DNA from: Deltaproteobacteria bacterium
GTDB taxonomy: Bacteria; Desulfobacterota; Syntrophobacteria; Syntrophobacterales; Syntrophobacteraceae
DNA length: 64,000 nt
Direction: 5' to 3'
Assembly: GCA_021777755.1 (NCBI GenBank)
Contig: JAJYDE010000003.1
Span: 83,429 to 147,428, forward strand
The first letter of the stretch is position 1; each line of letters opens with the position of its first letter. A model generated the notes under the pieces. The model was not told the origin of the DNA, ran no database searches, and saw nothing but the letters and a program-made list of their open reading frames with translations. The position numbers and the translations under genes are program-made. Below are positions 9,411-17,849 of the stretch, in pieces.

Positions 9411-11303
9411 ATGGTTGAAAAAGAGGTTCGAGCCGTAAGGCGCAAGGAGGCGGAAAGGGCGAATTCGCCGGATAATTTTTCGGCCAAGATCTGCTCGGCA
9501 AGGGAGGCGGTGGAGTCGATCCGTGCGGGCAGTCATGTTTACGTGGGAAACGCCTGCGCGACCCCCCGCGTTTTACTCGACGCACTGGAAAGCCTATGGA
9601 ACCCTCCAAGCGATGTTACACTACTATCCTTTCTTCTGGACGGCGGAGTCCCCTACACGGACGGACGGCCTTCTTCGAAGTATCGGCACAAGTGTTTTTT
9701 CGTCGGTTCAGGCATCAAGGATTCCGTTCGCCAGGGCGCGGCCGAATACGTCCCGGTCTCGCTTGCCCAATTGCCGAGGCTCATTGAAAACGGTCGTTTC
9801 CCGATTGACGTCGCACTTATTCAAGTATCGCCTCCGGATCGAAACGGCTATGTCAGCCTCGGCATTTCGGTCGATATTGCTCACGCTGCGATCCGTCACG
9901 CCCGGCAGATAATCGCGGTGGTCAATTCCAATATGCCGTTCACTTTCGGCGACACGGTAATACATGTGGATCAAATCGACCGACTGGTGCCCGATGAGTC
10001 GCCAATCGGAGAATACGATCCCCCGGTGGATGATATTGCGAGGCTTATCGCCATCTACATCGGGGGTATAATCAACGATGGATCGACCCTGCAAATCGGT
10101 TTGGGCCACCTTCCGGGGGCGGCCCTGGGCTACCTGGCCGACCGGCGCGACCTGGGGATTCACTCGGATCTGATCACCGACAGTGTCGTCGATCTCATCG
10201 AAGGCGGCGTAGTTACAGGGAAGAAGAAGACGCTTCATCGGGGCAAAGTGGTCGCCAGCTATTGCATGGGCACACGGCGCCTTTACGATTTTGTCCATCT
10301 GAACCCTTTGTTCGAGTTCCGTCCGATAGAGTATGTCTGCGACCCTCTGGTCATCAGGAAAAACTATCAGATGGTTTCGATAACCCAAGCCTTCGCAATC
10401 GATTTGACGGGCCAGATTTGTTCCGACCAGTTGGACGGCAACTTTTACGGAGGGGTATCAACCCAGCCCGATTTTTTGCGTGGCGCGGCAATGTCGGAGG
10501 GGGGCAAACCCATTATATGCCTGCGATCTACGACAATGGACGGTTCGCAGTCTTTGATTCGTCCGCGCCTGCTTTCCGGAGAAGGAGTCGGGGTCTCAAG
10601 ATCCGACATCCACTATGTGGTAACAGAGTACGGGATGGCCTATCTTTTCGGAAAATCGATACGTGAGCGCACCCTTTCGCTGATTGAAATCGCCGCCCCG
10701 AAGTTTCGCGACTTGCTCCTGGAGGAAGGAAAGCGCCTGGGGTATCTGTGTGCATCGCAGACTTTGAAATCTCAAAAACCCTACTTGATCGACGAAGAAC
10801 GGCTGGTAACGCTGCGCAACGGGATGACTGTCAGGCTGCGCCCCGCACGGGCAAGCGACATGGATTCGCTGGTGAGGCTTTTCCACGAGCTTTCCGAAGA
10901 GGATATATACACCAGGTTTTTTCAGCGCCTCAAATGTTTGTCTTTCAACCAATGTCAGCACCTGTGCAATGTCGATTTCGAAAACGAGGCGGCTTTCATC
11001 GCCGTTACAGGCGAGAGGGAAAACGAAACGGTGGTGGGCAGCGCGTGCTATTTCCTGGAACCTTCGAGCAACCTTGCGGAGGTGGCCTATATGGTGGCCG
11101 AACGGTGGCAGGGGTGCGGCCTGGGTAGCGCCATGCAAATATTCATGAAGGAGCACGCCGTAAAAAACGGGGTTCGCGGCTTTATCGCTTTCGTTTTGAA
11201 CTCCAACAAGAAGATGGTGGCGCTTGCCCGCAAGGCTGGCAGCAACGTCAATATCATCGAGGACGAAGAAGAATGCGAAATAATCACATACTTTGACAAG
11301 TGA
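9411..11303 (+). CDS. Acetyl-CoA hydrolase/CoA-transferase fused to a C-terminal GNAT acetyltransferase domain
   Basis: A 630-aa fusion. Residues about 20-450 are an acetyl-CoA hydrolase/4-hydroxybutyrate CoA-transferase-type domain, with GLGHLPGAALGYLADR, GGVSTQPDFLRGA and the VVTEYGMAYL segment holding the catalytic glutamate. Residues about 465-630 are a GNAT domain beginning GMTVRLRPARASDMDSLVRL, with the acetyl-CoA pyrophosphate loop near ERWQGCGLGSAM. The first domain moves or hydrolyses CoA from short acyl groups. The GNAT part may acetylate a lysine or amine and could link protein acetylation to acyl-CoA level, but that is inference. It converges on the acyl-CoA cluster ending at 11413. 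The ATG at 9411 has no clear RBS. Confidence 0.88.
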   Translation: MVEKEVRAVRRKEAERANSPDNFSAKICSAREAVESIRAGSHVYVGNACATPRVLLDALESLWNPPSDVTLLSFLLDGGVPYTDGRPSSKYRHKCFFVGSGIKDSVRQGAAEYVPVSLAQLPRLIENGRFPIDVALIQVSPPDRNGYVSLGISVDIAHAAIRHARQIIAVVNSNMPFTFGDTVIHVDQIDRLVPDESPIGEYDPPVDDIARLIAIYIGGIINDGSTLQIGLGHLPGAALGYLADRRDLGIHSDLITDSVVDLIEGGVVTGKKKTLHRGKVVASYCMGTRRLYDFVHLNPLFEFRPIEYVCDPLVIRKNYQMVSITQAFAIDLTGQICSDQLDGNFYGGVSTQPDFLRGAAMSEGGKPIICLRSTTMDGSQSLIRPRLLSGEGVGVSRSDIHYVVTEYGMAYLFGKSIRERTLSLIEIAAPKFRDLLLEEGKRLGYLCASQTLKSQKPYLIDEERLVTLRNGMTVRLRPARASDMDSLVRLFHELSEEDIYTRFFQRLKCLSFNQCQHLCNVDFENEAAFIAVTGERENETVVGSACYFLEPSSNLAEVAYMVAERWQGCGLGSAMQIFMKEHAVKNGVRGFIAFVLNSNKKMVALARKAGSNVNIIEDEEECEIITYFDK

Positions 11304-11412
11304 GCGGAAATCTTCTTTCGGCTTCGAGCAGGGGTGCGAGCGCTCGCGCGCCCGCACCCGCAAAAGCATCCGATAGCCTCCGAGATGCCTGTACTACCGC
11401 GAAGCTTCCGGC

Positions 11413-12597
11413 CTAGGCCTTCTTCCATGCGGCCGGGCCCCACTTTTCGGGCAAAACGGCCGTAGGGCTCCATTCGGCCGGCACGAGGCAGCCGGGCTTT
11501 TCGCCCAGTTTTTCGATCAGCTTCGATAGACCCGGTCGCGCGTACTGCATATGGCCCTCCTTGAGTGTGCGGCCGTTGCACATGGCCTCGGAGCGCAGTC
11601 TTCGCCCGATGGTTTTTTCCATCTTCGCTCCCAGCCACAGGACCCGGTCCACATCATAGCCGTGCTCGAGGCCCAGTTCGTCCACCATCACCAGAAGGTC
11701 TTCGAGCGTGATGAGGCCCACATATCTTGCGTCTTTGTAGTAATATTCACCGGTTCCCCGCACGGGGCAATCGTCGAGGAAATTCGCGGGTTGCCCGCCC
11801 AAACCGCCAATGGTGCCCTCGAAGCGGTATATACCGGCCTGGAGCGCGGCAAGGACCGAAGCCGAAGCCACGCGCTTGGTCTCGTGCAGATGGCACAGAT
11901 GGGCCTCGGGATCTGGCATGGCGTCCATGATCATGGAAAAATACCGGTAGACCTGGGCCGCGGAGGCCGAACCGTCGTGGTCGGCGTGCTCGATGTCGTT
12001 TGCACCGATGGCCAGCCAGCGCTTGGTGAACTCGACGGCGTCTTCGAGCTTCGTTGCGCCGGTGATCGGGCTTCCCCAGATTGTGCTGACCGTACCGCAC
12101 ATCTTCATGCCCACGTCGGCGGCCTTCTTGATGCAGCGCTCGGCTTCCCGCCAATATTGGGAAAGCGTCGTGCCCGAATTTGCGAAATGGTGTTCGGGGT
12201 CGGTCGAAACCATCATAAGAACACGGTCGGGGCCGATTCCCCGTTTCTGCAACTCGACTGCCCGATCGACCGCCGCTTCGCGGATGGTTACCGCGGTCAT
12301 GACCACCGAGTCGTAATCGACGCCCTTTCTTGCACAGCGTTTTTTGAAGGCATCGCTTCGAAGGGCGGTCATGACCTGTTCGGCGTCCCTGAACTGGGGG
12401 ATGCCCTCCGGGTTGCCAAGGTTTGTGACTTCGATTTCCTTTGCGCCCGCAAGAATCATCTCCTGGGCATAAAAGATCTTGGCGCTCGTGGAGATGAATT
12501 TTTCTTCATGCTGAAAGCCGTCTCGAACGGTTATATCGCCAATGGTCACCTTTTTGGGCATTCTTGGAAAAATCTTCCAGTAATCGTACTCGGTCAT
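11413..12597 (-). CDS. HMGL-type (DRE-TIM metallolyase) carboxyltransferase-like protein, substrate unknown
   Basis: A 394-aa protein of the HMG-CoA lyase/isopropylmalate synthase/pyruvate carboxyltransferase TIM-barrel superfamily. The metal and substrate motif is GDITVRDGFQHEEKFISTSA (about residues 19-38). Barrel histidines are seen in LCHLHETKRVA, and GTIGGLGGQPANF is near the active-site loop. It is longer than HMG-CoA lyase (about 300 aa) and only distantly like the bona fide lyase two genes upstream. The start is fixed by AAGGAG upstream of the ATG ending at 12597. It is the last gene of the acyl-CoA operon, 47 bp below the carboxyltransferase gene. Co-occurrence suggests it acts on the same branched or C5/C6 acyl-CoA route, but the reaction cannot be named. 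Confidence 0.7.
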   Translation of the reverse strand: MTEYDYWKIFPRMPKKVTIGDITVRDGFQHEEKFISTSAKIFYAQEMILAGAKEIEVTNLGNPEGIPQFRDAEQVMTALRSDAFKKRCARKGVDYDSVVMTAVTIREAAVDRAVELQKRGIGPDRVLMMVSTDPEHHFANSGTTLSQYWREAERCIKKAADVGMKMCGTVSTIWGSPITGATKLEDAVEFTKRWLAIGANDIEHADHDGSASAAQVYRYFSMIMDAMPDPEAHLCHLHETKRVASASVLAALQAGIYRFEGTIGGLGGQPANFLDDCPVRGTGEYYYKDARYVGLITLEDLLVMVDELGLEHGYDVDRVLWLGAKMEKTIGRRLRSEAMCNGRTLKEGHMQYARPGLSKLIEKLGEKPGCLVPAEWSPTAVLPEKWGPAAWKKA

Positions 12598-12644
12598 TGA
12601 TAAAGTCTCCTTGTCTGGTGTGGTTTTCTTATCGATTGAGTGCA

Positions 12645-14282
12645 TCAGACTTTCATATCGCCCCAGTCGGATTTTTCGATGCCGGCGCGGTAACAGAGTT
12701 CGAGGGCCCTTGCCAGCTTGTCGCGCACCTCGCCGAATGTGATGATCCCGTCGTGGAAGAGCAAAGAGCCGGTAAGGAAGGGATGGCCTTCGGCATCGTA
12801 GCGGTCCATCATCATTTGGCGAAACTGGGCCATCTCCTGCTCATCGACCTTTTCGCCCTTATCGACAATATTTTTTCTGCGAATGGTCTCCATGACAAAT
12901 CCGGCGGTTTTACCCGACATGACCGTCGTTCGGCCTCTCATGGTGGTAAAGCAAAAGACGGGTTTGAAGGCCCTGCCGCACATGCCGTAGTTTGCCGCGC
13001 CGTGGTCGGGACCGATTACCAGTTGAATCTTGGGAACGTTAAGAGCGCTGCAGGCGCGCACCATATCGGCGCCGTATTTTCCTATGCCGCCCCACTCTTC
13101 CTGCTTTCCGACCATGTAGCCCGGAGAGCCCTGCAAGAATATCACCGGCAGTTTGGAGTTGCCGCACCGGATCATCCACTCGGTAGCCTTTTGAGCCGCC
13201 TCGGAGTAGATTATGCCGCTGCCGTTGGAGGCAACCACCCCTACGGGCATTCCCTTGAGCCACATCTTGCCGACAACGATCGACTGCCCCCTGGCAAGGC
13301 CGTAGGTGGGCTTGTATTCATGGAAATAGGAATCGTCGGCGATGCACTTGATGGTGTCCTTGATGGGGATGGCGCTGTAGGTATTTACGGGGGTGGAGCG
13401 CATCATTTCACGGTAGTCGAACCGGGGCTCTCTTGGCTTTCTTCGCTCGCAGTGCAGCGGCTGGGAGGGTTCGAACTCCATGATGTCGCGGATCTTGAGC
13501 ACCCCTTCGGCCTGGGACTTGACGCAGTGGTCGCACCCGCCCGAATGCTGCGTATGGACATAGGCCCCGCCGAGGTCTTCGGCCGTAACCGTCTCCCCGA
13601 TGGCCGATTTTACCATGGGAGGCCCGGCCAGGAAGGCGAAGGCCAGCTTCTCGATCATGATCGATTCGGAGGCCAGATAGACGATGTAGGCGCCCCCGGC
13701 CGTGTTTCCGCCCGTGGACAGGGTGTATTGTTTTATCCCCTTGGCCGACATGCGGCACATATTGTAGAACATGGTGCCGAAGTGGCCGTCGTCGGCAAAA
13801 CAGCCCAGCTGCAAGGGAAGGTTGACTCCGCCCGAGTCGGCTATGTAGATGCAGGGAAGTCCGAGACGTTCGGCGATGGCCTGTGCCCGCATGTGTTTTT
13901 TGAGAGTGATCGGGAAATAGCTTCCCGCAGCCAGGCGGTTTTCGTTGGCAAAAATCATGCAATCCTTGCCGTGAACCACGCCGATGCCTGTCACCACGCC
14001 TCCACCAGGAATGTGGCCACGCTTTTCCGAAACGTAGAGGTCGCCGCCATAGAGCTTTATGTCGCCAATATTATAGCCCGCATCGAGGCCGAGTTCGAAA
14101 AACTCCGTGCCCGGATCGATGAGCATCCGGACGAGATCGCGCATCGGCTTTTTGCCCTGTTTGGCAAGCCGGTTTATCTGCTTTTCGCCGCCAATGTCGT
14201 AGGCCTCCTTACGCCGCTCCGTGACAATAGCGTCCTGTTCTTCCCAGTGTTTTAGACGCTCCACTCTTTCGTCATCTTCCAT
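12645..14282 (-). CDS. Acyl-CoA carboxylase carboxyltransferase subunit (methylcrotonyl-CoA carboxylase beta-like)
   Basis: A 545-aa biotin-dependent carboxyltransferase subunit. The start is the ATG ending at 14282 with GGAGGACTACT in front. N- and C-terminal crotonase-like halves are visible. HIPGGGVVTGIGVVHGKDCM, an ADSGGVNLP segment and ETVTAEDLGGAYVHTQHSGG closely follow the methylcrotonyl-CoA carboxylase beta pattern. No biotin carboxylase or biotin carrier gene is in the window, so the partner must be encoded elsewhere, or the protein works in a decarboxylase complex. With an HMG-CoA lyase and an AUH-like hydratase beside it, the leucine/isovalerate route (3-methylcrotonyl-CoA to 3-methylglutaconyl-CoA) is the best guess. 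Glutaconyl-CoA decarboxylase alpha is less similar by eye. Confidence 0.82.
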   Translation of the reverse strand: MEDDERVERLKHWEEQDAIVTERRKEAYDIGGEKQINRLAKQGKKPMRDLVRMLIDPGTEFFELGLDAGYNIGDIKLYGGDLYVSEKRGHIPGGGVVTGIGVVHGKDCMIFANENRLAAGSYFPITLKKHMRAQAIAERLGLPCIYIADSGGVNLPLQLGCFADDGHFGTMFYNMCRMSAKGIKQYTLSTGGNTAGGAYIVYLASESIMIEKLAFAFLAGPPMVKSAIGETVTAEDLGGAYVHTQHSGGCDHCVKSQAEGVLKIRDIMEFEPSQPLHCERRKPREPRFDYREMMRSTPVNTYSAIPIKDTIKCIADDSYFHEYKPTYGLARGQSIVVGKMWLKGMPVGVVASNGSGIIYSEAAQKATEWMIRCGNSKLPVIFLQGSPGYMVGKQEEWGGIGKYGADMVRACSALNVPKIQLVIGPDHGAANYGMCGRAFKPVFCFTTMRGRTTVMSGKTAGFVMETIRRKNIVDKGEKVDEQEMAQFRQMMMDRYDAEGHPFLTGSLLFHDGIITFGEVRDKLARALELCYRAGIEKSDWGDMKV

Positions 14283-14314
14283 AGTAGTCCTCCACGATTC
14301 ACACTTTTGCGGTG

Positions 14315-15325
14315 TCAATGGCGAACGTCGCGCCCCGCCCCCGACTGCCCCCGGACTGGACGCAGACAGGCTTTGGCGTGCTTTAGCGTTTCGCCGCAAA
14401 GGCCGCTCGAACGCACCCGGCTGTGCAACTGCGTTCCCAAAAGTTCTTCCATAAAACGGCCGCATTCGATCAAACGTTCCATATCTATCCCGGTGGGGAT
14501 CCCCATCTCCTCGAAACCATAGACGATGTCCTCGGTCGCAAGACCGTGCGGATCGACTTTTCCGAGGGCCTTTTCCTCGATTGCCGTTCGAAAATATCCG
14601 TGCACCCCAGCCCCGCCCAGACTCGACTTGAAAATGCGCACCCCCGATTCGTAGGCGGCAAACACATTGGCCAACCCCATGCCCCGGTTGTCGTAGAAAT
14701 GCACGGCAAGCTTTGAAGACTCCACCTCCGCCATGCATGCCCGCAGATGCTCGCGCACAGTGACCGGGTTGGCCATGGCAAGCTCGTCGTTAAGACAGAC
14801 CTGCGAGCAGCCCAGTTGGACCAGTTTGGCCACCATTGCCGAGAGGTTTTCATAGTGGCCAACCGGATCTTCTCCGGCAAACCCGAAAGCCGCGCCCACG
14901 TAAGCGCTGGTCTTGACCGCACTGGCCCCGGCGATTTCGCAAATCGTGCTGATCCGTTTGAGGGTCTCGGCTACGCTCCTGTTAAGGGTCGGAAAGCTCA
15001 GCCGGTCGGTAAGAAAGACCCATACCGAGATCTCGTCGGATTTGCAGGCTATGGCGCTACGGCATCCGGTTTCGTTTGGAACAAGCACCTGCCGGATCCT
15101 CTCACCGCCCCCTTCGCCGCAAGAAACCCCGGAGAGCACCTCGACGGCATCCCTCATCTGAGGCGCCACCCTGGGATGGACGAAAGAAGAGACCTCGATT
15201 TTGCGAAAACCGCACTCGAACAGCTCGTTGACAAGCGCGATCTTCTCCCGGGCGGGAATATAGTCGGGGTGATACTGCAAGCCCTCACGGGGGCCGATCT
15301 CGATTATTTCAACATTGTTTTTCAT
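14315..15325 (-). CDS. Hydroxymethylglutaryl-CoA lyase
   Basis: HMG-CoA lyase splits 3-hydroxy-3-methylglutaryl-CoA into acetyl-CoA and acetoacetate. The 336-aa protein opens with the family motif IIEIGPREGLQYHPDYIPAR and has the conserved EVSSFVHPRVAPQM strand. The C-terminal active-site loop is SLGGAGVHGYFRTAI, a variant lacking the loop cysteine of the classical signature (GLGGCPYA). That variation leaves some doubt over the exact substrate. It is first in the downstream half of the operon, behind a -24/-12 promoter at 15375-15390, and 32 bp before the carboxyltransferase gene. Confidence 0.8.
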   Translation of the reverse strand: MKNNVEIIEIGPREGLQYHPDYIPAREKIALVNELFECGFRKIEVSSFVHPRVAPQMRDAVEVLSGVSCGEGGGERIRQVLVPNETGCRSAIACKSDEISVWVFLTDRLSFPTLNRSVAETLKRISTICEIAGASAVKTSAYVGAAFGFAGEDPVGHYENLSAMVAKLVQLGCSQVCLNDELAMANPVTVREHLRACMAEVESSKLAVHFYDNRGMGLANVFAAYESGVRIFKSSLGGAGVHGYFRTAIEEKALGKVDPHGLATEDIVYGFEEMGIPTGIDMERLIECGRFMEELLGTQLHSRVRSSGLCGETLKHAKACLRPVRGQSGAGRDVRH

Positions 15326-15374
15326 CGGCTCTCACACTACGGACAATTCATCCAGACAAGACGACCTCTTAATG

Positions 15375-15390
15375 GGCAAGAACCGTTCCA
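15375..15390 (-). promoter_or_regulatory. Sigma-54 (-24/-12) promoter for the HMG-CoA lyase operon
   Basis: On the minus strand this reads TGGAACGGTTCTTGCC. Compared with the consensus TGGCACG-N4-TTGC it has one mismatch and exact GG/GC spacing. The predicted start would be about 12 bp further, leaving a leader near 40 nt before the lyase ATG at 15325. The gene immediately upstream encodes a sigma-54 activator, which strengthens the call. Confidence 0.7.
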
Positions 15391-15519
15391 TTCGGGGCCG
15401 GAGACCACCCGGGGCGAAACGGGATCTTTTTTACAGGCGAAAGGGACCCGATATTCGTATACATTTAGACACACACGAAGGGGGTTGTCGCGTTTTTTAT
15501 ACAGACTCGAAACGGCTTG

Positions 15520-16938
15520 TCAGCATATTCGGTGTTTGGCGAGCTTGAGGTAGAAGGAGCGGCGGCTGAGGCCAAGGGCTTCCATGGCCCTGGTCCTGTT
15601 GGGAAATCTTTTGAGAACGGCTTCGAGCAGATCTTTTTCGAAGGCTTCCATGACGTCTTTATAGACAAGGCCCCGGCCGGGGTTTTCGGGTTCGCTCCCC
15701 GCCGGAATGCGCCGGTCGAGTTCTGCGCGGCCTTGGGATACCAGCAGGTAGTGGGGCAGATCGGAGGGCTCGATCAGTTCCGAATCGGTCATGTTGAGCG
15801 CGTAGTTCACCACGCTTCGCAGTTCCCTCGCGTTTCCGGGCCAGGGATGGGAGAAAAAAATATCCATGGTGGCCCGGCTGAATTCGGCTTTCCTTTTGTA
15901 GTGGCGACAAAGGCCGTCGAGGAAATGGCCGGCGATCAACTCGATGTCCCGGCCCCGCTCGCGCAAGGGCGGCACATGGATGGTCATGGTATTTAGCCGG
16001 TAGAAAAGGTCTTCTCGGAACTTGCCCTCGATCATCATTCGGGAGAGGTCCCTGTTGGTGGCGCTGAGAATTCGCGTATCAACAGGTATACATTTTTGAT
16101 CCCCCACCCGCCGGAACTCCCCCTCTTCGAGCACCCTGAGGATCTTGGCCTGGGTGTTGAGTTCGAAATCGGCCACTTCGTCGAAAAACAGGGTGCCTTT
16201 GTCCGCGAGGTCGAACAGGCCCTTTTTGCCCTCTTTTCGGCCTCCCGTGAAGCTGCCCGAGGCGTAGCCGAAAAGTTCGGATTCGATCAGGGTGCCCGGA
16301 ATGGCCGCGCAGTTGATGCTGACGAATTCGTGGTCGCAGCGTCTGCTCGATTCGTGAATGGCGCGCACCAGCAGTTCCTTTCCGACCCCGGACTCGCCTG
16401 TTACCAGGACGGAGAAGTCGGCCCTGCCAGCCTTGTAGGCCAGGTAGAGCGCGGCGCGGAAAGGACTGCTGGCGCCCACGAGTTTTTTGAAGGGGGCGGG
16501 CAGGTCGGCGCCCCGGGCAATGCCCGCGTCGAGGTAGGATTCGACGTAGCGCCGCCTGGCCTTGGAATCGGCCTCCGAGGCCTCTTGATGGACCACGTTC
16601 ATGATGGTGACCGAGCAGGCGAAGTCTTCGGCCGAAGGCAGCAGAAGCACCGAACATATGACCGCCCCTTTTAGCGAATCGATGTATTTTCGCACATTTG
16701 CCACCTCGGTACGATTGGCCATGGCCTTAAGGGTCAAGGAATCGGCTTCGATCTCGGCAAGTTTACGACCCGCCAGGGCATGGGCGGGAAGGCCCATGAT
16801 GCGGCTGCACGCATCGTTGGCATAGACCACGGTCCCCTGCCTGGAGGTGACCAGGACCGCGTCGCCGATGTGTTTTAGAATGTGGAACTCGCCGCTTTGC
16901 AAGACCGTTTCGAGGCCTTTTTCGACATTTTCTTCCAA
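15520..16938 (-). CDS. Sigma-54-dependent transcriptional activator with PAS domain
   Basis: A 472-aa enhancer-binding protein. A PAS sensor covers about residues 15-120, and an AAA+ domain about 150-380 has Walker A GESGVGKE (181-188) and Walker B GTLFFDEVADF. A Fis-type helix-turn-helix lies at the C-terminus (NRTRAMEALGLSRRSFYLKL). The sigma-54-contact loop, usually GAFTGA, is GSFTGG here (228-233). The core F-T-G is kept, so activity is plausible. There is no receiver domain, so it probably senses a small molecule through PAS. It starts at a TTG behind AAGGA, 9 bp after the hydratase stop, and probably activates the promoter at 15375-15390. Confidence 0.92.
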   Translation of the reverse strand: MEENVEKGLETVLQSGEFHILKHIGDAVLVTSRQGTVVYANDACSRIMGLPAHALAGRKLAEIEADSLTLKAMANRTEVANVRKYIDSLKGAVICSVLLLPSAEDFACSVTIMNVVHQEASEADSKARRRYVESYLDAGIARGADLPAPFKKLVGASSPFRAALYLAYKAGRADFSVLVTGESGVGKELLVRAIHESSRRCDHEFVSINCAAIPGTLIESELFGYASGSFTGGRKEGKKGLFDLADKGTLFFDEVADFELNTQAKILRVLEEGEFRRVGDQKCIPVDTRILSATNRDLSRMMIEGKFREDLFYRLNTMTIHVPPLRERGRDIELIAGHFLDGLCRHYKRKAEFSRATMDIFFSHPWPGNARELRSVVNYALNMTDSELIEPSDLPHYLLVSQGRAELDRRIPAGSEPENPGRGLVYKDVMEAFEKDLLEAVLKRFPNRTRAMEALGLSRRSFYLKLAKHRIC

Positions 16939-16947
16939 GGCCGGTCC

Positions 16948-17730
16948 TTATTTTCCCTTGAACACCGGTTTTCGCTTTTCTCTGAAGGCGGTCAACCCCT
17001 CGGTGCGATCTTCCGTGGGGATGGTCACCCAGTAGGCGTTCGATTCAATGGCGAGGCCGGAGCGCAGATCGACCTCCAGACCGTGGTTGATGGCGTACTT
17101 GGCCTGGGTGATGGCAATCGGACCACCCTCACAGATCATTGCGGCCATCTCCAGGCATTGGTCCATCAGGGCCTCGGGGGCAACGACCTTGTTTACCAAA
17201 CCGATGGAAAGAGCCTCCGCGGCATCGATTCGCCTGCCGGTGTAGATGAGTTCCTTGGCCTTTGCCCGGCCGACGATGCGGGGCAGCCGCTGGGTGCCGC
17301 CGCCGCCCGGAATGATCGCCAGTCTTGTTTCGGTAAGCCCCATGGTGGCCTTTTCCGAAGCTATGCGGATGTCACAGGCCAGGGCCAGTTCGGTACCGCC
17401 CCCGAGAGCTATCCCGTTTACCGCCGCGATGACCGGCTTGTTCATGTATTCTACGAACGTAAACAACTCGCGCAGAGTGAAAATGAATTTTCTTACCTCT
17501 TCTTCGGGAAGGGTCGCCCTTTCCTTGAGGTCGGCGCCGGCGCAAAAGGCCTTTTCGCCCGCCCCGGCGATTATGATCACCCTGACTTGAGGGTCCCACT
17601 GAATCGCGTTGACTTTTTCCGAAAGGGCCCGCAACATACCGAAGTTCAAGGAATTCATCACTTCCGGGCGGTTTAGCTTCAAGATCGAGGTCTGCCCCGA
17701 TCGCTCTTCCAACACCAACGACTGCTCCAT
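16948..17730 (-). CDS. Enoyl-CoA hydratase (AUH/methylglutaconyl-CoA hydratase-like)
   Basis: A 260-aa crotonase-family protein. The start is fixed by AGGAGGAAAT before the ATG ending at 17730. Oxyanion-hole segments are FCAGADLKER (about 66-75) and NGIALGGGTELALACD (about 103-118). The glutamate-bearing catalytic stretch GLTETRLAIIPGGGGTQRLP (about 129-148) is strikingly like human AUH, which hydrates 3-methylglutaconyl-CoA. General enoyl-CoA hydratase activity is the alternative. It is first in a transcript with the sigma-54 activator. Upstream lie an 18-bp palindrome and a second inverted repeat, both candidate operators. Confidence 0.85.
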   Translation of the reverse strand: MEQSLVLEERSGQTSILKLNRPEVMNSLNFGMLRALSEKVNAIQWDPQVRVIIIAGAGEKAFCAGADLKERATLPEEEVRKFIFTLRELFTFVEYMNKPVIAAVNGIALGGGTELALACDIRIASEKATMGLTETRLAIIPGGGGTQRLPRIVGRAKAKELIYTGRRIDAAEALSIGLVNKVVAPEALMDQCLEMAAMICEGGPIAITQAKYAINHGLEVDLRSGLAIESNAYWVTIPTEDRTEGLTAFREKRKPVFKGK

Positions 17731-17771
17731 ATTTCCTCCTGTTGATTCCGCAAAGGGATTCCGATCCGCCA

Positions 17772-17786
17772 CATGCTAATAGCATG
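17772..17786. repeat. Inverted repeat CATGCT-AAT-AGCATG
   Basis: A perfect 6-bp dyad with a 3-bp spacer, 42 bp before the hydratase start. It is a candidate regulator site or hairpin; no T-tract follows. Confidence 0.4.
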
Positions 17787-17810
17787 CTGGAGCAGTTACC
17801 ATTTTTGCCA

Positions 17811-17828
17811 AAAATTGTATACAATTTT
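17811..17828. promoter_or_regulatory. 18-bp perfect palindrome, likely GntR (FCD)-family operator
   Basis: AAAATTGTATACAATTTT is its own reverse complement. The core TTGTATACAA matches operators commonly seen for FadR-like GntR regulators. It sits about 80 bp upstream of the hydratase gene, below the kdpD stop. No GntR-FCD gene is in the window, so the regulator would be encoded elsewhere. Confidence 0.6.
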
Positions 17829-17849
17829 ATATTACAGAAGGATATTCGC

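Noticed and set aside
12564..14255. Open frame of 563 aa on the plus strand opposite the carboxyltransferase genes
   Set aside because: It is antisense to two well-supported genes, has no family motifs and reflects GC-biased codon positions.
17731..17849. Sigma-54 promoter upstream of the hydratase gene
   Set aside because: The best candidate (GGAATCCCTTTGC on the minus strand) has only 9 bp between GG and GC instead of 10.
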